A DNA stretch of 25,225 bases from a virus, in the IMG/VR virus record IMGVR_UViG_3300027969_000398, positions 1-25,225 of that record; one strand, given 5' to 3'. The notes under the pieces are model-generated. The model did no database searches. It saw only the letters and a list, made by a program, of their open reading frames with translations, and was not told the origin of the DNA. Positions 7,682-15,219 of this stretch are shown in pieces. The translations under genes and the position numbers were made by a program. How positions within the stretch are numbered: the first letter of the stretch is position 1; each line of letters begins with the position of its first letter.

Positions 7682-7874
7682 CTGCTTTTTCTTCTTTTGC
7701 TAATTCGTCCATCTTAGCTTTGATTTTTTCAAATTGACTTTCACCTTGCGCTTGGATCAAGCCAATTAAATTAGCTGATTGAACAAATGGTGCCTGTCCC
7801 AAGATCGCCAAGATTGAGTTGATTTGGTCTACTGAAAATGAAAAGTTGATTCTTTCGTTGTTAATTTCGTCCAT
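7674..7874 (-). CDS. Hypothetical protein, 66 aa
   Basis: Not recognised. It has a hydrophobic central segment (FSFSVDQINSILAILGQAPFVQSANLIGLIQAQ) that reads as amphipathic helices rather than a membrane span, and a lysine/glutamate-rich tail. Short proteins with this pattern (SVDQINxILxxLGQxP) are common in phages. It overlaps its downstream neighbour by 8 bp and is 1 nt from the upstream gene, so it is translated as part of the same run. Confidence 0.65.
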   Translation of the reverse strand: MDEINNERINFSFSVDQINSILAILGQAPFVQSANLIGLIQAQGESQFEKIKAKMDELAKEEKADE

Positions 7875-7875
7875 G

Positions 7876-8178
7876 CTATTGCCCTTTAAGTTTGTTAAGT
7901 CTATCTAATTCCGCGTTTGCGTAAAACAAAATCTTTTTGATATCTCGTATCTCAGGGCTATGTGCTACTTCGCCATATCGATAACAAGCTCTAAAGATTT
8001 CACCAATCTGTGCATTCATATTTTTAGCACCGATTAAGTCCTGTAATTCAGTTGATCCTTCAGGCAATTCATAATAGCTTGCTGTCGATCCATCTGACTG
8101 TTCTTTTGGCACCCAACCAATTGCTGGCTGTCGTCCCGCACCTTGTGTTTTAATATGCTTTTCAAAATATTCACTCAT
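7876..8178 (-). CDS. Hypothetical protein, 100 aa; C-terminus weakly resembles DUF3310
   Basis: The C-terminal half (AQIGEIFRACYRYGEVAHSPEIRDIKKILFYANAEL) weakly resembles the helix pattern of DUF3310 phage proteins (GNxIKYxxRYxxK..EDLxKAxWYLxxL). The resemblance is by eye and low. The N-terminal half is polar and not recognisable. It overlaps the upstream region-4-like gene by 4 bp (ATGA), which indicates translational coupling. DUF3310 proteins have no settled function. Confidence 0.6.
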   Translation of the reverse strand: MSEYFEKHIKTQGAGRQPAIGWVPKEQSDGSTASYYELPEGSTELQDLIGAKNMNAQIGEIFRACYRYGEVAHSPEIRDIKKILFYANAELDRLNKLKGQ

Positions 8179-8495
8179 ACATCTAGTTCCTTCTTAATAA
8201 TTTCAAGACCCTTAGCAAAATGATACCTCCAATACTTTTCGGTAACAGATATGTCTATGTACGTCATGCCATCTAAATATGCGTCAAAAATAAACTGTTC
8301 TTTAGGTTCCATCCTAGCAATGATGTTTCGGATATCAAGCAAGTCTTCTGCCGTCCAAGGTGCCCATCCCTCTATTATTTCATTGTTAAGGGATCCATCC
8401 TTTATGTCTTCGCGCTCCATTGGATCTGGATCCTCATCACTAAGGTGAGGATTGGCAGAAAATATTTTATGTTCGACTACGATTGTTTTGGTCAT
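8175..8495 (-). CDS. Small protein with a sigma-region-4-like helix-turn-helix
   Basis: In this 106-aa protein, residues from about 50 on read LLDIRNIIARMEPKEQFIFDAYLDGMTYIDISVTEK and then YWRYHFAKGLEIIKKEL. This follows the plan of sigma-70 region 4.2 (a LPxxExxIFxLYLxGMxYxEI segment, a turn, then a recognition helix and KxLxxLRKEL). The N-terminal half is polar and unlike a sigma region 2. The match is degenerate, and a LuxR-like or other HTH is possible. It matters because the sigma-like protein at 16012-16584 lacks region 4. Start ATG at 8495 lies 5 nt after the helicase stop. Confidence 0.55.
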   Translation of the reverse strand: MTKTIVVEHKIFSANPHLSDEDPDPMEREDIKDGSLNNEIIEGWAPWTAEDLLDIRNIIARMEPKEQFIFDAYLDGMTYIDISVTEKYWRYHFAKGLEIIKKELDV

Positions 8496-8499
8496 TGTC

Positions 8500-9855
8500 C
8501 TATACTAATGCAAAATCTAGCGCATTTAGTACGGCCTGTTGAACATTTATTTTTCCCTCTAGTACTTGCACGACGTGCTCATCAATACTTTCATCTATCA
8601 CAAGGTGGTGAATGATCACCGGCTTCTCTTGTCCTTGCCTGTGGATACGGGCGTTGGCTTGAATGTAGTTCTCACTGCTCCACGGTAAATCAAACCATAC
8701 CATCTGCGCGGTGTCTGCCACATTGCATTGTAAGTTAATGCCAATGCCTCCAGATTGAGGATGTGCCACTAACATCTTGATCTTGCCAGCTCGCCAATCA
8801 ACCAAGGTCTGAGGATTGTCGTCTAACACTCTGATATCTTTGAATCTTGTCTTTAGACTCTTCAACGTGTTTTGATAATGGTAAAACACCAAGGTCGGTG
8901 TCTCTTCATCCCAAAGGTCTTCCAAATAATCTAGTTTTGCATCGTGCTGGTGGACTGCCTCTTTGCCCTCATTATACAAAAAGCCGGACGTAAACTGTAG
9001 CAGCTTGTTTGTTAGAGCCGCGGCGCTAACCGCTGTAATAGTTTCTCGGCCTGTCTCAAGCACCAATTCTTTACGCAAGGTGTCGTATTGTTCTTGCATG
9101 TGTACATGCATCTGAACTCTATGATATACCTTGGTCACTTCCGGCAACTTCAAATAATCTTCGGCTTTAAGTGAGAAGCAGATGTCCTTGATCTTGTCTT
9201 GGATCTGTTTGTCTGCGTTTTCAATAAGACCCCATTTATAAATTACGTTGGTGTGGTAGTTTCGTTCGGTGGGGCACATGTACTTAGCTTTAAACTTTGT
9301 ATAGCTTGTCTCTAAACGTTGTCCTAGATCTAAGATCCCAACTTGCGACCATAGATCAGCGTACCCTTGAGGGGTAGGTGTACCCGTCAGTATTATTTTG
9401 CGTTTAAACGTCTTTAAATAACTCTTGAGTGCTTTGAATCTTTTTGTACTTGGGTCTTTGAAGCGTGAACTCTCATCAATCACTAAGTTGTCAAATATAT
9501 TTGACACCATGAAGTCTTTGAATAACCAAGCCACGTTCTCCAAGTTAATGATGTAGATGTTGGCCTCGGACTTAAGCGCGGCAGTTCTCTGTGCCGGTGT
9601 GCCTAAGACCTTAACAATAGTAAGGTCTTTTGTATGCGCCCACTTTGGTATCTCGTCCGACCATACCGACTCGGCCACTCGCTTTGGTGCGATGATTAGT
9701 GTTTTACCTTTAAACTGCTCGGCGATGATGGTGAGGGTGGTTGCTGTCTTACCAAGGCCGGGGGGTAGGAATAGGCCAAGGTTTGGTATCTCCTTGGCCT
9801 TTTCTACGATCTCTTTTTGGTAGTCATGTAGGTTGGATCTCGTTAATGAGGGCAT
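8500..9855 (-). CDS. SNF2-family (SF2) DNA helicase/translocase
   Basis: The 451-aa ATPase shows the SF2 motifs in order: motif I LPPGLGKT at 30-37, motif II DESS at 127-130 (VIDESSRFKD), motif III LTGTPTPQ at 156-163, a SGGIGINLQ motif V, and motif VI QANARIHRQGQ at about 399-409. The RIHRQGQ form is typical of SNF2/Rad54-like translocases. This short type is common in phages next to VRR-NUC nucleases and primase-helicases, and probably remodels replication forks or recombination intermediates. Its start overlaps the VRR-NUC gene by 32 bp. No accessory domain is visible. Confidence 0.92.
   Translation of the reverse strand: MPSLTRSNLHDYQKEIVEKAKEIPNLGLFLPPGLGKTATTLTIIAEQFKGKTLIIAPKRVAESVWSDEIPKWAHTKDLTIVKVLGTPAQRTAALKSEANIYIINLENVAWLFKDFMVSNIFDNLVIDESSRFKDPSTKRFKALKSYLKTFKRKIILTGTPTPQGYADLWSQVGILDLGQRLETSYTKFKAKYMCPTERNYHTNVIYKWGLIENADKQIQDKIKDICFSLKAEDYLKLPEVTKVYHRVQMHVHMQEQYDTLRKELVLETGRETITAVSAAALTNKLLQFTSGFLYNEGKEAVHQHDAKLDYLEDLWDEETPTLVFYHYQNTLKSLKTRFKDIRVLDDNPQTLVDWRAGKIKMLVAHPQSGGIGINLQCNVADTAQMVWFDLPWSSENYIQANARIHRQGQEKPVIIHHLVIDESIDEHVVQVLEGKINVQQAVLNALDFALV
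8501..8514 (-). promoter_or_regulatory. Second copy of TTTGCATTAGTATA
   Basis: This 14-mer is identical to the one at 7461-7474. It lies inside the last codons of the helicase gene and 5 nt before the ATG of the region-4-like gene at 8495. Confidence 0.35.
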
Positions 9856-10114
9856 CTACTTCTTCCTTAGACCGAATCACTACGACTGGAAACCCGAGCT
9901 GTTCGAGTTGTTGAAACACTATCTTTTGTCTCGGACTGATCACTCCCTTTTGCGTTTTTAGCTCGACGAACTGTAGGAAGTTTTGGAGGAGCACTATCCG
10001 ATCCGGTACTCCCGTGATCGTTGATATCCACTTCAAGCACATCCCCTGCCTTTCCTTTACCCTTTTTATTAGATACGCTTCGATCTCTTTTTCTAGCAAT
10101 CTCTTTCCTTTCAA
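9824..10114 (-). CDS. VRR-NUC domain nuclease
   Basis: A compact 96-aa nuclease domain. The sequence GVPDRIVLL (Asp38), FVELKTQKG (Glu51, Lys53), SPRQKIVFQQL (Gln63) and VVVIRSKEEVDALI is the standard VRR-NUC layout of the PD-(D/E)XK superfamily. Phage stand-alone VRR-NUC proteins are often encoded beside an SNF2 helicase, as here, and act on branched or flapped DNA. Much of this gene (9867-10114) also encodes the C-terminus of the upstream protein in another frame. Confidence 0.88.
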   Translation of the reverse strand: MKGKRLLEKEIEAYLIKRVKERQGMCLKWISTITGVPDRIVLLQNFLQFVELKTQKGVISPRQKIVFQQLEQLGFPVVVIRSKEEVDALINEIQPT

Positions 10115-10514
10115 TTAGGCTGGCAGAATATACCTGTTCAACAAATGATTGAGATAAATATGCGCGAGTCTCGCCGGCAATGTTATCTTCACCAATGAAG
10201 TGACCCAGCTTTTCAACTGCGTGCGACACCTCGTGTGAGATAACACCAACCCACATGGCATCGTCTTCTTCATCTTCATAATTTGCTAAATCAAATACCA
10301 TGATGACTAAATCCCCAACGTGCGTGTGGATGGTGTGCGTCTCTGCCTCACCACGTTCAAACGCATGGATGTTGACTGCCAACATGTTCTCTGCAAAAAT
10401 TTGTTGCAACGCCTCGTCGCTAAAACAGAGGTATACGATCTGTGGAAAAAAGCCCGTGTCTATCGAGTAGTACTTAGGCTTTTTGATCGAGGATTTCTTT
10501 ATGGATAGATCCAA
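9867..10514 (-). CDS. Putative zinc metallopeptidase with an overprinted C-terminal tail
   Basis: The 215-aa protein carries a zincin motif SHEVSHAVE (His94, Glu95, His98 in this numbering) and a downstream GETRAYL whose Glu115 can be the third zinc ligand. The N-terminus reads KPKYYSIDTGFFPQIVYLCFS. From about residue 133 the sequence becomes lysine, serine and threonine rich (e.g. SVSNKKGKGKAGD) and is encoded on the same 248 bp as the VRR-NUC gene in another frame. I chose the TTG at 10514 because AAGGAG lies 6 nt upstream; an alternative TTG at 10574 has no such site and would overlap the cupin-like gene more. Substrate unknown. Confidence 0.65.
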   Translation of the reverse strand: MDLSIKKSSIKKPKYYSIDTGFFPQIVYLCFSDEALQQIFAENMLAVNIHAFERGEAETHTIHTHVGDLVIMVFDLANYEDEEDDAMWVGVISHEVSHAVEKLGHFIGEDNIAGETRAYLSQSFVEQVYSASLIERKEIARKRDRSVSNKKGKGKAGDVLEVDINDHGSTGSDSAPPKLPTVRRAKNAKGSDQSETKDSVSTTRTARVSSRSDSV

Positions 10515-10968
10515 CGGGATCTCCTTTCCAATTAATGGTGACTGAAGTAGGGTCTTGGTCTTTCCAATACTCAAAGCTTAGGAATGCCGCTCCGTCTTTA
10601 CCTATGTCTAGCCAATGTGCTAACCCATCGGGTGAACTTGACGACGCACCAAACATGCGGTGTGCGCCATCGGCTCTGGCATAATGCATCTTGTTATCAA
10701 TTTGCGTGCCCTTAGATTCAATATCGAATTTGATATCACCTGTTAAATATACAAACGCTGACTCAACCCCGGGGTGCGTGTGTGGAGGCGAGTTTGCAAA
10801 AGGTTTGGTTAAATATAACTCAACTTGAAAGCGTCCCTCCCTAAATAAACACAATGACATTGCATTGTCTGTGTGGTAAACAGGGTGTAAAAATGGAGGG
10901 CGCATAGGGTACCCTTTAGCCGTGTACCAATCCCTAAATTCCTCAACTGTTTTCCATGAGTTTTGCAT
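10474..10968 (-). CDS. Cupin-like protein B (tandem paralogue)
   Basis: The 164-aa protein contains PPHTHPGVESAFVYLTG, a HxHxxxE...G pattern that matches cupin motif 1 (two His and one Glu as metal ligands). It is a clear paralogue of the next gene upstream: both share RPPF, an H-T..-S-L-C/V-L-F/Y opening, FQVELY or YQVELY, HP.VES...YLTG, a P.GAH segment, and TSV.(I/V)NW.GD near the end. The start is the ATG at 10968 with GGAGAAG upstream. It overlaps the paralogue by 26 bp. The function is unknown; dioxygenase, sugar-modifying or structural metal-binding roles are possible. Confidence 0.65.
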   Translation of the reverse strand: MQNSWKTVEEFRDWYTAKGYPMRPPFLHPVYHTDNAMSLCLFREGRFQVELYLTKPFANSPPHTHPGVESAFVYLTGDIKFDIESKGTQIDNKMHYARADGAHRMFGASSSSPDGLAHWLDIGKDGAAFLSFEYWKDQDPTSVTINWKGDPVGSIHKEILDQKA

Positions 10969-11431
10969 GCTCTTCTCCAATTAAATCACCTACCCAATTG
11001 ACGGACACGGATGTTGGTGTTTGTTTTAGCCACTTTTCAAATACTATAATAGCACCTCCTTGATCGCCTACTTTAAGCATGTGGGGCGATCCCTTGTTTT
11101 CTTCGGCGCGAGTCCAAAGTAATTCATGCGCACCGTTTGGTTTTGCTTTTTGATACGCTGAATTATCTGAGAAGTTTACCCCATCTTTAGAAAAACACAT
11201 GTTTCCGGTCAAGTACATCGTAATTGATTCTACATCGGGGTGACTGTGCATAGGCGTTTGAGTGTTTGGTTTACTGATATACAGTTCAACTTGATACTGC
11301 CCCGCACGATACAACACCAATGAGTGTGCAATTTCAGTCGTGTGAATGGCATTCTCAAACGGCGGGCGCCAAGGGCGATTTTTCATCCACGCTCTAGCAA
11401 ATGTCTCTACATCTCCAAATTTATCTACCAT
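10943..11431 (-). CDS. Cupin-like protein A (tandem paralogue)
   Basis: This 162-aa paralogue of the gene immediately downstream has the cupin-type motif TPMHSHPDVESITMYLTG. Two His and a Glu are retained, so metal binding is plausible in both copies. The surrounding identity (RPPF, VELYISKP, ANGAHELLW-like segment, TSVSVNWVGD) runs almost the whole length, indicating a tandem gene duplication rather than a shared motif. The ATG at 11431 overlaps the end of the upstream small gene by 11 bp. No phage role is known to me for this family. Confidence 0.65.
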   Translation of the reverse strand: MVDKFGDVETFARAWMKNRPWRPPFENAIHTTEIAHSLVLYRAGQYQVELYISKPNTQTPMHSHPDVESITMYLTGNMCFSKDGVNFSDNSAYQKAKPNGAHELLWTRAEENKGSPHMLKVGDQGGAIIVFEKWLKQTPTSVSVNWVGDLIGEEHAKLMENS

Positions 11432-11579
11432 TTTCTTTGCGTGCCTCCATCATTGCATTGGCTAATTCATAGCTGTACTCAGCAAGTTCTTCGTAAGTGA
11501 TATCTTTAATGTTGGGATTGCTGAGATGTCCATGTAAAGACACCATGGCAAACAAGTCTTCTAAATCAATATCATCCAT
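11421..11579 (-). CDS. Hypothetical acidic protein, 52 aa
   Basis: Not recognised. The start MDDIDLEDLFAMV is chosen for GTGGAG upstream; an earlier in-frame start at 11618 would overlap the previous gene more. The protein is acidic and helical (DITYEELAEYSYELANAMMEARKENGR). It overlaps the neighbours at both ends (8 bp and 11 bp), consistent with coupled translation into the cupin-like genes. Confidence 0.6.
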   Translation of the reverse strand: MDDIDLEDLFAMVSLHGHLSNPNIKDITYEELAEYSYELANAMMEARKENGR

Positions 11580-11724
11580 GTTTTTTCTCCACGGCGGTAG
11601 CAAGTATGTATTTGTCACCCAAGTAATTGAGAGCGGCTTTTAATTTGTCTTCGTATTCGTTTGTATGATTAATTTGCATACCATACAGGCATGTGATTAT
11701 TTCTGATTGTCCATCAAACATCAT
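11572..11724 (-). CDS. Hypothetical protein, 50 aa
   Basis: Not recognised. The start is one of two adjacent ATGs (MMFDGQSEII) with AAGGA just upstream and an ATGA overlap with the stop of the preceding membrane peptide. The longer reading from 11790 lacks these signals. A predicted strand-helix layout (IITCLYGMQINHTNEYEDKLKAALNYLG) is all that can be said. Confidence 0.55.
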   Translation of the reverse strand: MMFDGQSEIITCLYGMQINHTNEYEDKLKAALNYLGDKYILATAVEKKHG

Positions 11725-11843
11725 GTATCCTTCCGTAAGTGGTGGTATAAATCGCATAAGTAAACCCATGCTATCATAAATGGTAACCAAAGTACAATGG
11801 TAATTGCGGCAATTTTAAGCTTAGTTTTCAGTGTCAGTTTCAC
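11721..11843 (-). CDS. Single-span membrane peptide, 40 aa, GTG start
   Basis: A short basic N-terminus (KLTLKTKLK) is followed by one hydrophobic segment (IAAITIVLWLPFMIAWVYL, about residues 11-29) and a charged tail (HHLRKDT), predicting a single inner-membrane span. I propose the GTG at 11843 because GGAGG lies 10 nt upstream; the longer frame from 11909 would overlap the previous gene heavily. Its stop overlaps the next ATG. Size and topology would suit a holin-like or superinfection-exclusion peptide, but its position among replication genes argues against lysis. Confidence 0.5.
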   Translation of the reverse strand: MKLTLKTKLKIAAITIVLWLPFMIAWVYLCDLYHHLRKDT

Positions 11844-12003
11844 GGACTCTGTACCTCCACATTGGTGGGTTGGGTCTACGACCATACTCTCGGCGTATCT
11901 CAAAGGCATTGTATCTAAAAAACACCTCGTACTTTTTCATATGATTGCGCCTTGTGGATGCCATGACGCCCTTATAAAACCGTCGTCTGATCTGTAGCAT
12001 CAT
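11821..12003 (-). CDS. Hypothetical arginine-rich protein, 60 aa
   Basis: Not recognised. Strongly basic (QIRRRFYKG, IRREYGRRPNPPMWRYRVRE), which suggests nucleic acid binding. The start at 12003 is supported by an ATGATG that overlaps the stop of the upstream gene. A shorter version from the ATG at 11940 (MKKYEVFFRYNAFEIRREYG) has AAGGCG upstream and may be the conserved core. The choice of start is uncertain. Confidence 0.5.
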   Translation of the reverse strand: MMLQIRRRFYKGVMASTRRNHMKKYEVFFRYNAFEIRREYGRRPNPPMWRYRVRETDTEN

Positions 12004-12224
12004 ATCTTGGGGTCTCCTATAAAGTCATCCTTGGTCAGGATGGGTTTATCAAAGGCGCTTCGCATGCGTTCAATTACTCGGTCAAGTTCTTGGATGTCGT
12101 TACCAAACACCTCGGCGCCGCAGTGTCCATACGGGTTGCCCTCTTGGTCAAAGTACACCTCGCGAATCTCAAGTGATGTCTCGTCGTCATCCCCGTCAAC
12201 GTTTACAATTCTATATCCCCACAT
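12000..12224 (-). CDS. Hypothetical protein, 74 aa
   Basis: Not recognised by function. The sequence MWGYRIVNVDGDDDETSLEIREVYFDQEGNPYGHCG, then GNDIQELDRVIERMRSAFDKP, is a small beta-hairpin plus helix pattern of a kind often seen as a short protein downstream of phage primases. It starts 1 nt from the primase stop and overlaps the following gene by 4 bp, so it is co-translated with the primase-helicase. Confidence 0.7.
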   Translation of the reverse strand: MWGYRIVNVDGDDDETSLEIREVYFDQEGNPYGHCGAEVFGNDIQELDRVIERMRSAFDKPILTKDDFIGDPKI

Positions 12225-14510
12225 TTAATACGCTCCGTCTTCATCAAAGGTTACGATACTGTTAATATACATCTGCGCTTTTTCATTTAACTTGACACCC
12301 ATATACGTATGCACACGTTTGCCATCCGAGCGATCAAGGCCGGCTTCAATACGATGTTCTTGGGTTGCCGCTAAGAATCTGCGCTTGAATGAAAACTCTG
12401 TACCGACTGCAAGTTTCTTCTTCATCGCCCAATGTGAGAAGCATGTAAACACATCGTCTTTAGCGACTGAGCCTGTAGGATCAAATACCAATGTGTCTTC
12501 GACAAACGATCCAATTGGATTGCCAAGCTCTGCCATAAGTTCGAGGTATGACTCACCCGACTTAGGTTGAATAAAATGGCCACCTCGTTCTAGTCGACGA
12601 CGCAGGCCTTCCATTGCCCAATTAAAGATGCCTGACAACTCGGACTCTAGTTTGACTGCGAGCTCGGTGTCCTCATTGCCATAGAATGTTTTGGTCATCT
12701 TCAATACTACCATTCTACCGGTTAAAGCGTTGGAGTTTTCCGTCAATTGCAGTACTTCGTTGGAGTATATGACTATTCGCGTGGGGAGGTATCCGTTCCA
12801 CGCTTCTTTGTTCTTTCGGTTGACGGTAATGGTGTCACCACCAACGATACGAAGCAACTGAGATACGACAGCATTTCGATTACGTTCAGGCGCACGCGCA
12901 TCAGTAAAAGACGCAAGTAATTTGCCAAGCCAAGGTTGAAGACCAAATGTATCACACAATTCTCCTAATTCCGGCGCAACTGTATTATGTTGCCCTAACA
13001 ATGAAACCAATATCTTGTTGATCGTGCCTTTACCAGACCGGCGCGGGCCGATCATGTTAAAGAATTTTTGTTGTTGAGTGTCGCCCGACAATATGTATCC
13101 GAACATCTCTTGCAAGGTGTGGATCGCCTCGATGTCGTCATCCCAAATATCTGTCATGAACTGCTCCCACCTTGGACATGTCGCGTTTGGATCGTAGTCA
13201 AAGTTGAGTGAGTTCTGTGTAAAAAATCCAAGTGAATGAGAGATAAGCGCCTGCTCGTCCACATGGAATAAACCGTTCTTCAAACTAATAAGTTTCGATG
13301 CCGGTGGCTTGGTTGCCACATAGTCCCTTAACCAAATAGGTGGCTTAGTGTTGGCATGGTTTGGTAAGTGAATGATTGATTTTAATGCATCGATCGCGGC
13401 GCTTACTGCGGCTGGGTTTGGGTTGAATGGTAGTATCTCTTGCTTACGACCGAGCTTCTTACACTTGTCTAAGAAGTGATACATGTCTGAGCGGATGGTC
13501 AACTCCTCGATCACCTCGTAGTGCGTGCCGGAGTACAGATAAAAGTCATCGGCATAGTGGACAACCTTAAAGCCTTCCTCGATGCGGTAGTAGTTATCTA
13601 GGAATGTGCGTGCATGTGTCATCACATTTTGATTCAATATGATATCACCGTTATCAAGCGCTTCCTTGATCTTCTTTTGGTTGACCTTGAATATCAGTGA
13701 GCGCAGTGTCACCCCACTGCCCGAGAATGTGCGCCACTTCACCTCACAGCAGTAGTCACCGATCGGTGAGTATTTAGCGGACTGTGATGACCACCTATCC
13801 CATGCCTCACATGCCTCGACATCAGCGCCAAATTGATGGTGAAGTGCCTGTCCAATCCTTAGCCACTCGTCATAACCTGTGTTCGGATCGAGCTCGCTCA
13901 GTATCTCGGTCTCGACCCTGTGTATGTCATACCCTTCCACCACCGGCTTGAAGTCCTCAAACTCGTCACCCGATCTAGTGTACACACGCTCGGGTATAAT
14001 GTTAGTGAGTACTTGCTCACTAGCTGGGACGCTACCTTGCAAAAGTGCGCCTGTGACTGTGAAGTACCGACCTGTGTTATAGCATTCCAATCCGATGGTG
14101 TGGTCGACGTGCGCGTGTGTTAGGTCGGCGCGTGTGAAGATTTTCACTCCGGTATTTGACGGGCTGACCTCGACGTACCCCTCCACGTTGTCGATGATGT
14201 TCTGTGCGAATTCGGTGAGCTCGCCGGTTGTTGGATCTCTGCAGTCGTCGATGTCGATACCTACCAAGTTATCATCTTGGCTGAATACAAACCCTACCCC
14301 GCTGAATTTACCGGACTGATAGGCTTGCTCGACGGCAAAGAAGTCACTCCAATGTTTTGGGTTGGTGCTTGATGCCGATGCCCCATTGGTCTGCATTGGT
14401 ACTTTAGACAGGCGCTTGGATTCACCCTCGCCCACCTCCATAAACTTCCACATCACCCACCGGTTGATCTTCTTGAGCTCGACCGGTATGTTCTCAAATT
14501 GTACGCTCAT
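12225..14510 (-). CDS. Primase-polymerase/SF3 helicase fusion (D5 / phage P4-type)
   Basis: The 761-aa protein primes and unwinds DNA at the phage fork. N-terminal archaeo-eukaryotic primase-like domain: the GIDIDD motif supplies catalytic Asp86 and Asp88, with SPSNTGVKI at 116-124 and ECYNTGRYF near 142-150. A PriCT-like linker follows (GYDEWLRIGQALHHQFGAD, about 212-230). The C-terminal D5/SF3 helicase has Walker A GPRRSGKGT at 488-496, Walker B-like LLASFTDA at 531-538, and motif C VIYSNE with sensor Asn584. It is normally the key initiator/primase in phages and plasmids lacking a DnaB-type helicase. It lies 12 nt after a small HTH gene. The family assignment is firm. Confidence 0.93.
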   Translation of the reverse strand: MSVQFENIPVELKKINRWVMWKFMEVGEGESKRLSKVPMQTNGASASSTNPKHWSDFFAVEQAYQSGKFSGVGFVFSQDDNLVGIDIDDCRDPTTGELTEFAQNIIDNVEGYVEVSPSNTGVKIFTRADLTHAHVDHTIGLECYNTGRYFTVTGALLQGSVPASEQVLTNIIPERVYTRSGDEFEDFKPVVEGYDIHRVETEILSELDPNTGYDEWLRIGQALHHQFGADVEACEAWDRWSSQSAKYSPIGDYCCEVKWRTFSGSGVTLRSLIFKVNQKKIKEALDNGDIILNQNVMTHARTFLDNYYRIEEGFKVVHYADDFYLYSGTHYEVIEELTIRSDMYHFLDKCKKLGRKQEILPFNPNPAAVSAAIDALKSIIHLPNHANTKPPIWLRDYVATKPPASKLISLKNGLFHVDEQALISHSLGFFTQNSLNFDYDPNATCPRWEQFMTDIWDDDIEAIHTLQEMFGYILSGDTQQQKFFNMIGPRRSGKGTINKILVSLLGQHNTVAPELGELCDTFGLQPWLGKLLASFTDARAPERNRNAVVSQLLRIVGGDTITVNRKNKEAWNGYLPTRIVIYSNEVLQLTENSNALTGRMVVLKMTKTFYGNEDTELAVKLESELSGIFNWAMEGLRRRLERGGHFIQPKSGESYLELMAELGNPIGSFVEDTLVFDPTGSVAKDDVFTCFSHWAMKKKLAVGTEFSFKRRFLAATQEHRIEAGLDRSDGKRVHTYMGVKLNEKAQMYINSIVTFDEDGAY

Positions 14511-14521
14511 ACTATTTGCCT

Positions 14522-14854
14522 TTATGCTGATTCAAATAGGCTCATGCTAGATTGCATTGATCCTGTACCACTTCCTGCCTTGTACTTCTTTCTTTGCCAT
14601 GCGTAGTCGCTCGATGGTCGACGTAGGTTTAAGTATATATGAACATTTGAGTTCTGTGCATATTGTTTACCTGTGACTGCGTACACCTTGTTTCGGTAGT
14701 TAATCGATGTCATGGTGACAATCCCATCTTTTTGTAGCTCTTTCAATAAGTAGTATACCTTGTTTTTAGTAAACCCAAGAGCACTAATTAATTGGTTTAC
14801 CGTCTTTGGCTCATTCATTACTGCGTCATATACCATTTGTTTATCTTTAGTCAT
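14522..14854 (-). CDS. Winged helix-turn-helix DNA-binding protein
   Basis: In this 110-aa protein, residues 1-60 form a MarR/Lrp-like winged HTH. VNQLISALGFTKNKVYYLLKELQKDGIVTM contains the HTH with recognition helix NKVYYLLKEL, and the wing follows in SINYRNKVYAVTG. The C-terminal tail is Ser/Gly-rich (GSGTGSMQSSMSLFESA) and probably disordered. It is directly upstream of the primase-helicase and downstream of the inverted element at 15493-15745, so it is a candidate regulator or initiator accessory for that region. Overlaps the upstream gene by 8 bp. Confidence 0.75.
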   Translation of the reverse strand: MTKDKQMVYDAVMNEPKTVNQLISALGFTKNKVYYLLKELQKDGIVTMTSINYRNKVYAVTGKQYAQNSNVHIYLNLRRPSSDYAWQRKKYKAGSGTGSMQSSMSLFESA

Positions 14855-15074
14855 CGAAATTTACCTCTCTTGGTTTCCATGCATAATATTCTGACACTAC
14901 ATCTTCATAGGTAGTCCATGCGGCTCTAAAGCGCATATCATACACCTGTATGATGCCTAGTATTTTATTTTGCATGTCTTCGTCACTTGTCTCATTCACA
15001 AGCAGTTTCAGATCTTCTGTAACTCCCCAACATAATAACACTTCTTGTTCGAGGTCTTGGATTTTGTTACTCAT
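14847..15074 (-). CDS. Hypothetical helical protein, 75 aa
   Basis: Not recognised. The sequence (IQDLEQEVLLCWGVTEDLKLLVNETSDEDMQNKILG, then QVYDMRFRAAWTTYEDVVSEYYAWK) predicts two long helices. It overlaps the winged-HTH gene by 8 bp and its ATG overlaps the stop of the tiny gene upstream (ATGAGTAA), so all are one translational run. Function unknown. Confidence 0.7.
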   Translation of the reverse strand: MSNKIQDLEQEVLLCWGVTEDLKLLVNETSDEDMQNKILGIIQVYDMRFRAAWTTYEDVVSEYYAWKPREVNFDD

Positions 15075-15207
15075 TATCTGTTTTCCCCGTCATCTGATGG
15101 TAATTACCTTGATAGTCTTTTAATGTGATGGTGCAACTCTGATGTAAGCTCACCCACAATGTCATGGTTAAGAATGTGACCATGCATCCTAGTATTGCGT
15201 TATTCAT
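15067..15207 (-). CDS. Tiny membrane-associated protein, 46 aa
   Basis: The open frame starts MNNAILGCMVTFLTMTLWVS and ends in a polar tail (LKDYQGNYHQMTGKTDNE). AAAGGAC lies upstream of the ATG. The hydrophobic N-terminal 24 residues can be a membrane anchor or an uncleaved signal; Cys8 is not in a clear lipobox. It overlaps the next gene's ATG by 8 bp and follows the 15220-15360 gene by 12 nt. Coupling and a good ribosome-binding site make it credible despite its size. Confidence 0.55.
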   Translation of the reverse strand: MNNAILGCMVTFLTMTLWVSLHQSCTITLKDYQGNYHQMTGKTDNE

Positions 15208-15219
15208 CGTCTGTCCTTT

